The notes under the pieces were generated by a model. It made no database searches, was not told the DNA's origin, and saw only the letters and a program-made list of their open reading frames with translations. Of a stretch of 64,000 bases of DNA, positions 1-6,686 are shown piece after piece. The translations under genes and the position numbers were made by a program. The DNA is taken from the NCBI GenBank assembly GCA_024231905.1, contig JAAEQC010000157.1, positions 27,930 to 91,929 on the forward strand. The letters are read 5' to 3'. The stretch is from a bacterium (GTDB lineage Bacteria > Krumholzibacteriota > Krumholzibacteriia > LZORAL124-64-63). Every line of letters starts with the position of its first letter. The first letter of the stretch is position 1.

Positions 1-84
1 AGCATGAGGGGCCCGCACCACGACGGCAGCGAGACCGTCCCAACAGCAGTGTTCTTCTTTCAGTTTCAACACCCAGAGCATCAT
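1..84 (-). CDS. Partial small phage protein, 3' end outside window
   Basis: The first 28 codons of a minus-strand gene that runs off the left edge. Translation begins MMLWVLKLKEEHCCWDGL and continues AAVVVRAPHA. The start is supported by GGAGG six bases upstream of the ATG, inside the end of the preceding gene's region. The pattern W-L-K ... D-x-x-x-x-VVVRAP resembles short phage proteins that continue with an Ala/Glu-rich helix, but that continuation is not visible here. Too short for the ORF track. No function can be assigned. Confidence 0.6.
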   Translation of the reverse strand, partial: MMLWVLKLKEEHCCWDGLAAVVVRAPHA

Positions 85-97
85 CGGTCGCCTCCGT

Positions 98-358
98 CTA
101 CTCTTCGTCCTCGTCCTCGTCCCAAACCAGGAGCATCTTCGCCGCCGCCGTCGCCGCGGCCGTGCTGGCTAAATCGAGGTCCATCTCCAGCCCGGTCTCC
201 GCGGCAGTAAACCCGCCCGGGTCTTGCACGCGGGCGAACCACTTGTAGATTTCTCCGACGCGGCGGATTGTGACATCCACCCAGTTCCCGACTACCTCTC
301 CGGACCCCCACCAAACAAGGGGTTCTATTCCGAGATCGTCTTGGTCGATGCAGCTCAT
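98..358 (-). CDS. Small acidic phage protein
   Basis: 86 residues, beginning MSCIDQDDLGIEPLVWWG and ending in an acidic WDEDEDEE tail. The ATG overlaps the stop of the upstream gene as ATGA, which is why this start is preferred over the longer track ORF. An Ala-rich helix (ASTAAATAAAKM) precedes the acidic tail. No known domain is recognised. It belongs to the large translationally coupled early operon; an acidic host-directed or DNA-mimic role is conceivable but unsupported. Confidence 0.65.
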   Translation of the reverse strand: MSCIDQDDLGIEPLVWWGSGEVVGNWVDVTIRRVGEIYKWFARVQDPGGFTAAETGLEMDLDLASTAAATAAAKMLLVWDEDEDEE

Positions 359-822
359 CCGTCCTCGCTTTTTTTCAGGGTCGCCCCTGGGTTGTTGGTC
401 GGCATGCCGTCGCCAATAATGCGCAGGTGGACATGCCCGTCTTTCTCCGCGCGGGTCCGCGATGGCCCGTTTCGGATCGGGTCGATGATCTCCCGCATCA
501 GCTTGTAGGTCCGACACTCGCCCTCCGGGGGCTCCTTCTCCTCGGCCAAATAGACCGCGGTGAGCTCATCCCACCGGTCGACCAGGGCGGCCCACACGGC
601 GCTGCAGCTGCGCATCTTCCAGAGCTGCCGGCGAAGCTCGGGCTCGACCGCCAGCAGCCGGATACAGCGCCCCAGGTCCGGAGCGTCGTGCGGGTGCGAC
701 TGCGTCCAGCTCCCCAGCGCCGGGAAACCCATGATGTGCTCGACGATGGTGTTGCTCGAGATGCCGCGGTCCGTGCCGCGCAGCCAAGCGTCCAGGGATT
801 CTGAAATTTCGTAGGTTGGCAT
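355..822 (-). CDS. Conserved hypothetical phage protein (TYEISESLDAWL type)
   Basis: 155 residues starting MPTYEISESLDAWLRG. The pattern EIS..L.AWL.GTD.G.SS.TIV.HI, followed by DLGRC.RLL...PE and WAALV.RWDEL, matches a recurrent phage and prophage early-region protein of unknown function that I recall from proteobacterial phages. The start is a TGATG overlap with the upstream gene; a GTG nine bases earlier is possible. The C-terminus contains an A-run (LKKSEDG). Probably cytoplasmic, no catalytic motif visible. Confidence 0.75.
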   Translation of the reverse strand: MPTYEISESLDAWLRGTDRGISSNTIVEHIMGFPALGSWTQSHPHDAPDLGRCIRLLAVEPELRRQLWKMRSCSAVWAALVDRWDELTAVYLAEEKEPPEGECRTYKLMREIIDPIRNGPSRTRAEKDGHVHLRIIGDGMPTNNPGATLKKSEDG

Positions 823-977
823 CAGTTGCACCTCGGGGCCGGCCGGGTTCGGGTTTTTTCCGTCAGCCTTCTGCTATGCTCCGCGTAGAGCTTGCACGAG
901 CAAGCGCGCTCGTAGTGCCAGCGCCCAAGCGGGGTCTTGGTCTTCCGGTATTCCTTGTCGCAGCTGGGGCACTTCAT
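822..977 (-). CDS. 51-aa zinc-ribbon protein
   Basis: MKCPSCDKEYRKTKTPLGRW carries a CxxC at residues 3-6 and a second cysteine pair, ACSCKLY, about 20 residues later, enough for one zinc-binding knuckle. The rest is very basic (RRLTEKTRTRP), compatible with nucleic-acid binding. It is shorter than the ORF-track version because the ATG forms an ATGA overlap with the upstream stop. One of many small CxxC proteins in this operon; the function is unknown. Confidence 0.7.
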   Translation of the reverse strand: MKCPSCDKEYRKTKTPLGRWHYERACSCKLYAEHSRRLTEKTRTRPAPRCN

Positions 978-1387
978 CCGCTTTCCTCCTGGGGGCCCAG
1001 CTCCCGCGCGAACTCTTCGAGTGCAGCCATCGGGGTGGAGCCTGTGCTCCCTCCGCCGCAGGCCGGGCATATGGCCAGGAACTGCGCACCTTGGTCGCCT
1101 CCGGGTCCTTCGTTGAGCAGCTCCACCAGGTCGTCGCACTCTCCGCACGTCGGCCATTTGAAAGGCGGGGCCAGCTCGAGCGCGGGAGGCGCGAGCCGTA
1201 GGTTTCCGTGGTGCTCGGTCGGACGAGTCCAGACCTGGGCCGTGCGCAGGTGCTCATCCGCCTCGTCCTGGGTTTTCGGCACCTCCACCCGCAGCTCGAG
1301 TTTCATCGGGTTCCAGGTGGCCGCCTCGCCGTTGGGCCCGAGATGGCATGGCGAGGGAGCGAGGATTCTTTGTATACGGCACTTCAT
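974..1387 (-). CDS. Zinc-ribbon phage protein
   Basis: 137 residues, MKCRIQRILAPSPCHLGPNG. A central CGEC and a later CPACGGGS pair could form one zinc ribbon spanning about 30 residues. A strong AAGGAG site lies just upstream, at the end of the previous coding region, and the ATG overlaps that gene's stop (ATGA). The middle part (VPKTQDEADEHL) looks helical. No enzymatic motif is visible. Confidence 0.7.
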   Translation of the reverse strand: MKCRIQRILAPSPCHLGPNGEAATWNPMKLELRVEVPKTQDEADEHLRTAQVWTRPTEHHGNLRLAPPALELAPPFKWPTCGECDDLVELLNEGPGGDQGAQFLAICPACGGGSTGSTPMAALEEFARELGPQEESG

Positions 1388-1659
1388 TCTGTTGGCTCCT
1401 TTTTTTTCGGCTCCATGAACGAGAGGTCGTCGTACTCCCGCCACGTGCCTGGCTCGTCGTCCGTCTGGTCGATGAAGTCGGTGAGCTCTTCCGGGGGGCC
1501 ACCGCAGGCCCTGCAGGAAACCGTGAAGTCGGCGCCCGTGACCGGACGCCACCGCGACACAAACTCCCCGTCGTCGCAGGACCGCCCGTTCCGCATGACC
1601 CCCGAGGCCACCTCGGCGACATCCTTCCCGCATTGCTGGCAGCGGATGATGTTGCTCAC
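1384..1659 (-). CDS. Two-knuckle zinc-finger protein
   Basis: 91 residues. CQQCGKDVAEV at the N-terminus and CRACGGPPEEL near residue 50 form a typical split zinc ribbon. Acidic residues dominate the C-terminal half. The last codons read KKK within a run of eight A residues, followed directly by the AAGGAG that serves the next gene. The start is an ATGA overlap. Function unknown; possibly binds nucleic acid or a host protein through the ribbon. Confidence 0.7.
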   Translation of the reverse strand: MSNIIRCQQCGKDVAEVASGVMRNGRSCDDGEFVSRWRPVTGADFTVSCRACGGPPEELTDFIDQTDDEPGTWREYDDLSFMEPKKKEPTE

Positions 1660-1925
1660 TTCGTCGCTCCAATCTTGGCCAGGTTCTTCAGGTCGCCGTT
1701 GTACTCCACCACCGACGACGCCAATTTTATGGCATCCGTCTCCAGCACCGCCACCGCATCCCCGCGCGTCCCGAAGCAGATTTCCTTCGCCTCAGCCTCG
1801 GTGTACCGGCCCGCCGCCTCCAGCGCCGAGTAGTATCCACTCCGGCTCGCGCCCCACCAAAGGGCCGCAGCATCCCAGCCCGGGGAGTGCTTCACGCTCA
1901 GGATGAGGTACTTGCGCTCGCTCAT
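1656..1925 (-). CDS. Hypothetical phage protein
   Basis: 89 residues, MSERKYLILSVKHSPGWDAAALWWG. The sequence K..L.SVKHSP....ALWWG....GY...LE.AG.Y..EEA resembles a short phage fold seen next to HNH or zinc-ribbon genes, in which a beta strand is followed by a helix and an AEAKEIC helix. Coupled by ATGA to both neighbours. No function known. Confidence 0.7.
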   Translation of the reverse strand: MSERKYLILSVKHSPGWDAAALWWGASRSGYYSALEAAGRYTEAEAKEICFGTRGDAVAVLETDAIKLASSVVEYNGDLKNLAKIGATK

Positions 1926-2293
1926 CGGCCCAGCTTCCGGTCGGCCTCATCGAGCCGTTTTCGCGCTGCCTGCAGCAGCTCGAACTGGAAACCCGTCGGA
2001 TTGCGCTCGTATGCCAACACTTCCCGGCGAAGGGCCTCGTAGCTCGCCCGCAGTGAAACGCCGACACTGAGATCGCCGAGCAGCCGCAGGATCAGGTTGT
2101 TGAGCGTCCCGGGAGTGAGGTGGATGTTGCTGCGCCGGATCCGCGCCTCGAGCACACCGCGCTCCGCCCCCGTTGTTCTTGGCTTGGGCAGGTGGTCGAA
2201 GTCGAGATCGAACGCCGTGCAGTACTCCACCGGGAGCTGCGGCTGGCTGCAGGTCTCGCATTTCCGCTCCGCTGTTTTTTCGTCGTTGCTCAT
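1922..2293 (-). CDS. Zinc-finger N-terminus with helical tail
   Basis: 123 residues. CETCSQPQL near the N-terminus is one CxxC knuckle, but no second complete pair follows in this protein. The remainder (LTPGTLNNLILRLLGDLSVGVSLRASYEALRREV) is helical and may dimerise. AAAAAAGGAG precedes the ATG, which overlaps the upstream stop (ATGA). Function unknown. Confidence 0.65.
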   Translation of the reverse strand: MSNDEKTAERKCETCSQPQLPVEYCTAFDLDFDHLPKPRTTGAERGVLEARIRRSNIHLTPGTLNNLILRLLGDLSVGVSLRASYEALRREVLAYERNPTGFQFELLQAARKRLDEADRKLGR

Positions 2294-2589
2294 CCCTGCT
2301 CCTTTTTTCCGGCCTGCTCTTTCAGCCAGGTCATCCGTTGCGACAGCGCAATCCAGGCGGGCCGCGGGATCCAATGCAGGTGCAGCACGCACCCCTCCAC
2401 GCTGCACCGCATGTTGTCGGGCACCGCCCCGTCGAGGTCGTCGTCCGCCGCGCCGCCGCAGTGCGGGCACGGGACATCACCCTTCTTTCGCAGCTCTTTG
2501 CAGCGGTCGCGGTCCCGGCAGCGGTGGTTCCCGGGCCAAACCGGCTCGAGTTCGGCGTGGACTCCGTTCCCGCATTGGATGCACTTCAT
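2290..2589 (-). CDS. Cys-rich zinc-ribbon protein
   Basis: 99 residues with three cysteine pairs: MKCIQCGNG, CRDRDRCKEL and CPHCGGAADDD. The CPHCG core looks like a phage zinc ribbon of the restriction-alleviation (Lar-like) type, although the typical WN motif is absent. Ends GKKEQG, where the A-run doubles as the ribosome site for the next gene. The start was taken from the first methionine that places the cysteine core at the N-terminus. Confidence 0.65.
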   Translation of the reverse strand: MKCIQCGNGVHAELEPVWPGNHRCRDRDRCKELRKKGDVPCPHCGGAADDDLDGAVPDNMRCSVEGCVLHLHWIPRPAWIALSQRMTWLKEQAGKKEQG

Positions 2590-2597
2590 GAAAAACC

Positions 2598-3017
2598 TCA
2601 ACCCTTCGCCTCGGCGAGAATCCCCAGCACTCTCGCGGTCGCCCGGATGTTCTCCATCTCCTCGCCGTAGCCCCAGCGCCCGCCCTCGGCATCCGGGTGA
2701 TTTCTCCAAGGCCCCAAAGCACCGTGCCAGAGCTGCTTCCCGCTGAGCACGTATTCCCGAAGCGCCAACACCAACTCCCTCAGCGTCCCACCGTGAGTAA
2801 AGCCCCGCCGCAAGATGGTCCCGGGCCCGTGCAAATACAGACGCTTGTCGTTCCACCGCTGATTCCACCAGAGCCGACCCCGAGCGTCCATGTCCATGAA
2901 ATCAGTCTCGCGGCCGAACGCGAAAAACCGACGGCCCAGGGCTGAGATCAAGACCACCAGGCAGTTGACATGCCGGAGTCGCTCGCCGCGGACCACCCGC
3001 CAATTCTTAGCCATCAT
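2598..3017 (-). CDS. Hypothetical phage protein
   Basis: 139 residues. The N-terminal third (RHVNCLVVLISALGRRFFAFG) is hydrophobic and then turns into an aromatic, basic stretch (GRLWWNQRWNDKRLYL). The C-terminal helix reads NIRATARVLGILAEAKG. The gene overlaps the end of the frame-disrupted gene upstream by 11 bases. No family recognised; WW-rich proteins of this size are common in early phage operons. Confidence 0.6.
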   Translation of the reverse strand: MMAKNWRVVRGERLRHVNCLVVLISALGRRFFAFGRETDFMDMDARGRLWWNQRWNDKRLYLHGPGTILRRGFTHGGTLRELVLALREYVLSGKQLWHGALGPWRNHPDAEGGRWGYGEEMENIRATARVLGILAEAKG

Positions 3018-3344
3018 CGGCCTCCTTTCCTGTCTTCGCTGCTTCAGCTATCCCGGCCAACAACTCCTCTTTGAGTTCACCGTGAACCGGCGCCACCGAA
3101 ATCCCCCACACCGTCCCGCAGCGCACGCAGTGCTGCGCCGCGTAGATATCCGTCTGGCCCTTCTCAAGGTAGACCCGGATAATTTCCAGCACATGATTGT
3201 CCCCATCGGGCAGCGGTGCCTCGTAGCCCTATCAAGCCGCACCCTCTCCCCGCGCGGTGGGCCACCGGGGACCGTAAGTACTATTTTTCGCCCTGCCTCG
3301 ATGGCCTCGGCGCACTTGGTGGCCAGTTCCTGCAGTTGCATCAC
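3007..3344 (-). pseudogene. Frame-disrupted zinc-knuckle gene (GGG-run indel)
   Basis: Two track ORFs fit one protein broken by a frame change at a CCC/GGG run (3227-3229). The first part reads MQLQELATKCAEAIEAGRKIVLTVPGGPPRGERVRLDR. Adding one G would continue GYEAPLPDGDNHVLEIIRVYLEKGQTDIYAAQHCVRCGTVW and run to a normal stop after KEADDG. GGAGG lies upstream of a GTG/ATG pair. The restored protein of about 112 residues has one CVRC knuckle. It may be a sequencing or assembly error, a true lesion, or a recoding site. Confidence 0.6.
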
Positions 3345-3923
3345 CTATCCCTCCCCTTCGAGTTGGGCGTAGTAGGCCGGGCTCAGCGCCCTGTCCAGGC
3401 GGCCGCACAGTTCCTCCGCTTCATGTTCTCCGGTGCCGGTGATTGCATCGGACCCGCAGAGCGGGCAGACCTCGGACTCGTTGCAGGTCTGCATTATTTC
3501 ACCGGCCATGGCGGCGACCGTCTGCAGTTGCTCAGTCCTCTGCCTCTCCGCCTCGAGCTGCTCCGCCAGGTGGCGCGCCGCGTCCTGGGCCTCACAGGCC
3601 ATCCGCTCCCAGACCTTGGACTCTCGACGGGACTGGGCCCACATGCAGGCTGCTTTCCAGCCCCAGACTTGCGCGGCCAGGCGGCGCTCCTTGATCTGCT
3701 TCGCGAACTGTTCCACGTTGTACTGGTTCACCTCTGCGGCGGTCTTGTAGTTGTCGCGTGCACGACTGACCGCGGCGAGCTCGCCGCGGAGACGAGTGCA
3801 TTCGGCCAAGGCGTGCTGCGCCTCCTCCACGGCCGCCTCGGCGTGTTCCTCGGGGCTGATGTGGTCATAGAGTTCTGTCTCTGCTACCGACCCATCCCAG
3901 AACGGGTCCATCTGCTTATCCAT
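3345..3923 (-). CDS. Coiled-coil protein with terminal zinc knuckle
   Basis: 192 residues. Residues 25-135 are an almost continuous predicted coiled coil (EAAVEEAQHALAECTRLRGELAAVSRARDNYK and AARHLAEQLEAERQRTEQLQ). A single CPLCGSDA knuckle follows near residue 155. The pairing of a long coiled coil with a CxxC tail recurs at 11093-11617 and 15830-16498 in this operon. The ribosome site lies in a 24-base duplicated segment (see repeat entries). Structural or scaffold-like; no enzyme motif. Confidence 0.7.
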   Translation of the reverse strand: MDKQMDPFWDGSVAETELYDHISPEEHAEAAVEEAQHALAECTRLRGELAAVSRARDNYKTAAEVNQYNVEQFAKQIKERRLAAQVWGWKAACMWAQSRRESKVWERMACEAQDAARHLAEQLEAERQRTEQLQTVAAMAGEIMQTCNESEVCPLCGSDAITGTGEHEAEELCGRLDRALSPAYYAQLEGEG

Positions 3924-4146
3924 GTTTCTGCTCCTTATTGGCGGCGAGTTCGTCGCCGAAATGCAGGCGCGCAAGCAGGTGGAGCACCTGGCTCTCATGC
4001 ATCACCACTGGCTCATCCATTCCGCCAGGGGACTCAGCGGCCCGCTTCTCTAACCACTCCGTTGCAGGGCTATCGGCGCCGAACAGGGCCTGGGATCTCA
4101 CGTGGTGGTATCCAATGGTGTCGCGCGGATATGTGGGCTGATTCAT
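3916..4146 (-). CDS. Small phage protein ending ELAANKEQKHG
   Basis: 76 residues, MNQPTYPRDTIGYHHVRSQALFG. No domain is recognised. Its last residues, ELAANKEQK, are encoded by a 24-base segment also found at the end of the upstream gene; in both places it supplies the AAGGAG for the next start. Coupled to the upstream gene by an ATGA overlap and overlapping the downstream start by eight bases. Confidence 0.65.
   Translation of the reverse strand: MNQPTYPRDTIGYHHVRSQALFGADSPATEWLEKRAAESPGGMDEPVVMHESQVLHLLARLHFGDELAANKEQKHG
3925..3948 (-). repeat. 24-bp duplicated RBS segment, copy 1
   Basis: tttctgctccttattggcgg plus cgag is identical to 4149-4172. On the minus strand it encodes ELAANKEQK and contains AAGGAG seven bases from the next ATG. 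Confidence 0.85.
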
Positions 4147-4421
4147 GCTTTCTGCTCCTTATTGGCGGCGAGCTCTTCGAGTGCCGCGGCCTGGCGCTCC
4201 AGGGCTATCCCGTTGCGGCGTATTGCCCGGTACAGACCCTGATTCTGTTCGTCTCGACGGGAGACAGCCTGGAGGGTCTCCATCTGCAAGTGGAGGCGTT
4301 TGGTGGAGGCGTCAGTTAGCTGGTCGAACATTGTTGCCACTCGTGTCTCAGCCGCGATCAACCGCTCGCGCAAATCACGACGCTCGCGCCGCAGTTCCGT
4401 GCACTTCGCACACTCACTCAT
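4143..4421 (-). CDS. Basic coiled-coil protein with CAKC
   Basis: 92 residues, MSECAKCTELRRERRDLRERL. One CxxC sits at residues 4-7, then a continuous basic coiled coil runs to the end. AAAGGAG lies eight bases before the ATG. The C-terminus ELAANKEQKA is the second copy of the duplicated segment. It follows the serine recombinase gene by 18 bases in the same transcript; no function can be assigned. Confidence 0.65.
   Translation of the reverse strand: MSECAKCTELRRERRDLRERLIAAETRVATMFDQLTDASTKRLHLQMETLQAVSRRDEQNQGLYRAIRRNGIALERQAAALEELAANKEQKA
4149..4172 (-). repeat. 24-bp duplicated RBS segment, copy 2
   Basis: Identical to 3925-3948, with AAGGAG eight bases from the ATG at 4146. Encodes the ELAANKEQK end of the upstream coiled-coil gene. 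Confidence 0.85.
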
Positions 4422-4439
4422 CCTTCGTGCTCCTTTACC

Positions 4440-5225
4440 TCAGTCTGCATTGGTGGACCCGTCTGGTCGAAGGCCAGCAGCAGCCTCAGCCACCAGCGCC
4501 GCCTCCTCGTCGATCCACTTCTTCTCGTCGGAGGCCTCATACTCCTCCGCCGCCCGCACGATGCGGGAGATGGTCTTCGCGTTCCACGTCGTCGAGCGAC
4601 GGCGGTTCCGGTGGCCCGCCAACTTGAGCTTCTCGGCGATGGCCCTGAGAGTCCGGCCGTCGCGGCGAAGATCCAGCGCGTAGGCCATGATCGCCAATTC
4701 CTCTCGGTTGGGAGTCAGGGTGGTTCCGTCGCCGGCCAGGCGGAACCCCCATGGCACCGAACCAACGCGCTCGCCCTTGGATTTCTTGTGGGCCAGGGCC
4801 CGCTTGACGCGCTCCACGTCCTCCTCGCGCTGCCATTGGGCGACCGTGGCCAGGACCGAGGCAATCATCCGCCCCGTTGGGGTGCTGGTGTCGATCTGGT
4901 TGTCGATGCAGAGCAGCGAGAACTTGCACCCCGGGCCAAAATGGGTGTCGACGAGGTAGAGGAAATCACGGAGGCTGCGGGAAAGGCGGTCGAGGTGGGT
5001 GACCAAGAGGCCATCAGCGTCGCCGCGCTCAAGGGCCTCCAAGGCGGCCTGAGCACCAAGGCGCGAGAGGTCGCGGCCGGAGAAGCCACGGTCCTCGTAG
5101 ATGGTGATGAGCTCGTGGCCATGGAGCGCGCAGTAGGCGCGGAGCCGTGAAACCTGGTTTTCGAGCGAAACGCCCTCGCGGGCTTGGTCCTCGGTTGAAA
5201 CCCGGATGTAGCCGATGATCCTCAT
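4440..5225 (-). CDS. Serine recombinase (resolvase/integrase family)
   Basis: 261 residues from MRIIGYIRVSTEDQ. The catalytic serine is residue 10 within YIRVST. Further resolvase-domain hallmarks follow: DRGFSGRDLSR, the L.THLDRLSRS helix with its arginines, and GRMIASVLATVAQWQREE. A recombinase domain follows (GSVPWGFRL ... LRAIAEKLKLAGH ... TWNAKTISRIVR). It is much shorter than large serine integrases (about 450-600) and lacks their zinc-ribbon/coiled-coil extension. It might integrate, resolve multimers or invert DNA. Its presence fits a temperate or plasmid-like life cycle, which is an inference. Confidence 0.9.
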   Translation of the reverse strand: MRIIGYIRVSTEDQAREGVSLENQVSRLRAYCALHGHELITIYEDRGFSGRDLSRLGAQAALEALERGDADGLLVTHLDRLSRSLRDFLYLVDTHFGPGCKFSLLCIDNQIDTSTPTGRMIASVLATVAQWQREEDVERVKRALAHKKSKGERVGSVPWGFRLAGDGTTLTPNREELAIMAYALDLRRDGRTLRAIAEKLKLAGHRNRRRSTTWNAKTISRIVRAAEEYEASDEKKWIDEEAALVAEAAAGLRPDGSTNAD

Positions 5226-5567
5226 GCCTTCTTCGCTGCCCTTCTGGCTTTGGTGCCATATATGGTGTGTGTACCGATACCGAGCCCTGCCAGGCATGCA
5301 TTTCTGACAAAGAAGGTCGGAAACACCTGACCCCCGCCCCCGGGCCCAGGCGGCTGGTGACCGCGGTGCAACCCTGCGTTATCGTGCTGTTTTCTCATGT
5401 CGGTCGTCACGCCTCTCGATCTCTCTGTCGGTCTTACCACAGATTCGCGCCGGGCCCAAGAAAAAACGGTGCGCAGGGCTTCGCCGGGGAGACCTTGTTA
5501 CCCACCCACACCTGGGTAACGGAAATTTGCTAAAGGCGGCGCGGTGCTGCGCTGGCGGCGGCGGGAA
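5226..5567. other. Intergenic region upstream of recombinase
   Basis: 342 bases without a convincing gene. It holds a CCATATATGG palindrome (5256-5265) 30 bases before the recombinase start, a run of six A at 5461-5466 that could end a minus-strand transcript after a weak GC hairpin, and the inverted repeat at 5497-5520. A phage attachment site for the recombinase would be expected near here, but no core can be recognised without a bacterial junction. Confidence 0.5.
5497..5520. promoter_or_regulatory. Inverted repeat GTTACCCA-N8-TGGGTAAC
   Basis: Perfect 8-bp arms around an 8-base spacer, just downstream of the DNA-binding gene at 5568-6377. The half TGGGTAA is also present next to the palindrome upstream of that gene (6393-6407). 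No U-tract follows directly, so a protein-binding site is more likely than a terminator. Confidence 0.6.
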
Positions 5568-6377
5568 TCAAGTGGGCTCGAAGGAGCCAGGAGGGAAGCT
5601 CACGTCGGGCTCCTCGGAAGCCTCCGAGGTGGCCGGCGGTTCTGGGGTAGCCTCTGCGCCATTGCCAGGTTTGGGGGGGGGGACAGAGGCCGGGGAGTCC
5701 ATCCAGCTTGGATAGACCGGATCGTCACCTGCCTCGATGGAGTCAACATACGCAGCAATTTCGTGGGGTTCCCAGGATTCGATGTCCACCGGCGGGGGAG
5801 CAATCGCGGGGTGGACCCCTTCTTCGACTCGCGCTGTGGTCTCCACCTCGGTGCGCCGGATGATCTCCAGCCGGTCCCAGAATTGCCGCTTCATGGCGTC
5901 GAGCTGCTGGAGGGCAAAGGCGAGGTTCTTGATGTCGTAGACGTTGAAGGCCCTGGGCTTCTTTATTTTGTCCTGCATGTCGGCAGGCATCTTGTTGGCC
6001 GCCGCCTCCTCCAGCTTCACGAAGTAGGCTTGCTCCCGAGTCATCCGGGCCCGGGCCAAACGAAGGCCGTCATGAACAAGGCCCTCGAACTCGAAGAGCA
6101 TGTCCTGCATCGCCCCGATGTCCTTCTCCTCGACCTGGACGCGGACCTGTTTTGTGACCTCGGTGAGCCGAACAAGTTTGTCGCCCGTCCGAAGGATCCG
6201 CCTGGCCTCGCTGGCAAACGGGCCGACCCCCAGGAGAGGAGCTCCCTCTTGGATGTATTTTTTCGCGGTCTGCCAGGAGACGTTGCACTCTTTGGCGACG
6301 AAGGTCGGGTTCGGATCCTTCAAATAGGCGAAGAGCATGCGTTGGACGGTTTCCTTGTCAATTCGGGCAGCTGGCAC
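5568..6377 (-). CDS. HTH DNA-binding protein, terminase-small-subunit-like
   Basis: 269 residues. The N-terminus (DKETVQRMLFAYLKDPNPTFVAKECNVSWQTAKKYIQEG) is a clear helix-turn-helix of the type found in phage terminase small subunits and phiC31-like regulators. A long helical region follows (REQAYFVKLEEAAANKMPADMQDKIKKP and FALQQLDAMKRQFWDRLE), then a Pro/Glu-rich disordered tail ending GSFEPT. It is isolated, with non-coding repeats on both sides: tandem 11-bp repeats upstream and an inverted repeat downstream. Packaging function is not proven, since the large subunit lies outside the window; a regulator or replication factor is an alternative. Confidence 0.7.
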   Translation of the reverse strand: MPAARIDKETVQRMLFAYLKDPNPTFVAKECNVSWQTAKKYIQEGAPLLGVGPFASEARRILRTGDKLVRLTEVTKQVRVQVEEKDIGAMQDMLFEFEGLVHDGLRLARARMTREQAYFVKLEEAAANKMPADMQDKIKKPRAFNVYDIKNLAFALQQLDAMKRQFWDRLEIIRRTEVETTARVEEGVHPAIAPPPVDIESWEPHEIAAYVDSIEAGDDPVYPSWMDSPASVPPPKPGNGAEATPEPPATSEASEEPDVSFPPGSFEPT

Positions 6378-6392
6378 AGCAGACCCCTCTCT

Positions 6393-6404
6393 CCCACATG
6401 TGGG
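6393..6404. promoter_or_regulatory. Palindrome CCCACATGTGGG
   Basis: Perfect 12-bp palindrome 16 bases upstream of the start of the HTH gene (6377). Followed by TAA, giving TGTGGGTAA, similar to the arm of the repeat at 5497-5520. Candidate operator for that gene's own product. Confidence 0.55.
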
Positions 6405-6409
6405 TAATT

Positions 6410-6442
6410 CGAAGCTGTTTCGAAGCTGTTTCGAAGCTGTTT
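6410..6442. repeat. Three tandem 11-bp repeats CGAAGCTGTTT
   Basis: Three perfect head-to-tail copies of CGAAGCTGTTT, a spacing of about one helical turn, immediately followed by TGGCGCGGTTT. The end of the last copy plus its flank (GCTGTTTTGGCGCGGTTT) matches 17 of 18 bases with 33111-33128 inside the replication gene. They look like iteron-type protein-binding sites. Confidence 0.75.
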
Positions 6443-6592
6443 TGGCGCGGTTTGGAGCCGATGTAGGTGCGGATTTCTGTTTGGGTTTCTCGCGGGTGTG
6501 TGCGCGCGCGCGAAGAGTACTGCGAGGAGCCTACGCCCAGAAGGGTGTTCCAACGAATCACGCTGCTAGTCGCGCGCTGGCAGGCTAGCCAA

Positions 6593-6686
6593 GATCTTCC
6601 TCCCGAAGATCGAGATCCGTCAGAGACTACGGCGCCGCAAGGCGACGTTCCCCCTCCTGATCCGGAGCAATCTCTCCTAAGAGATC
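6593..6686. promoter_or_regulatory. GATC cluster with two short hairpins
   Basis: Five GATC sites occur in 94 bases (6593, 6608, 6614, 6659, 6683). Two lie in GATCTTC-CTCCC-GAAGATC (6593-6611), and one overlaps ATCTCT-CCTA-AGAGAT (6670-6685). The window also encodes a Dam-like adenine methyltransferase. Confidence 0.6.
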
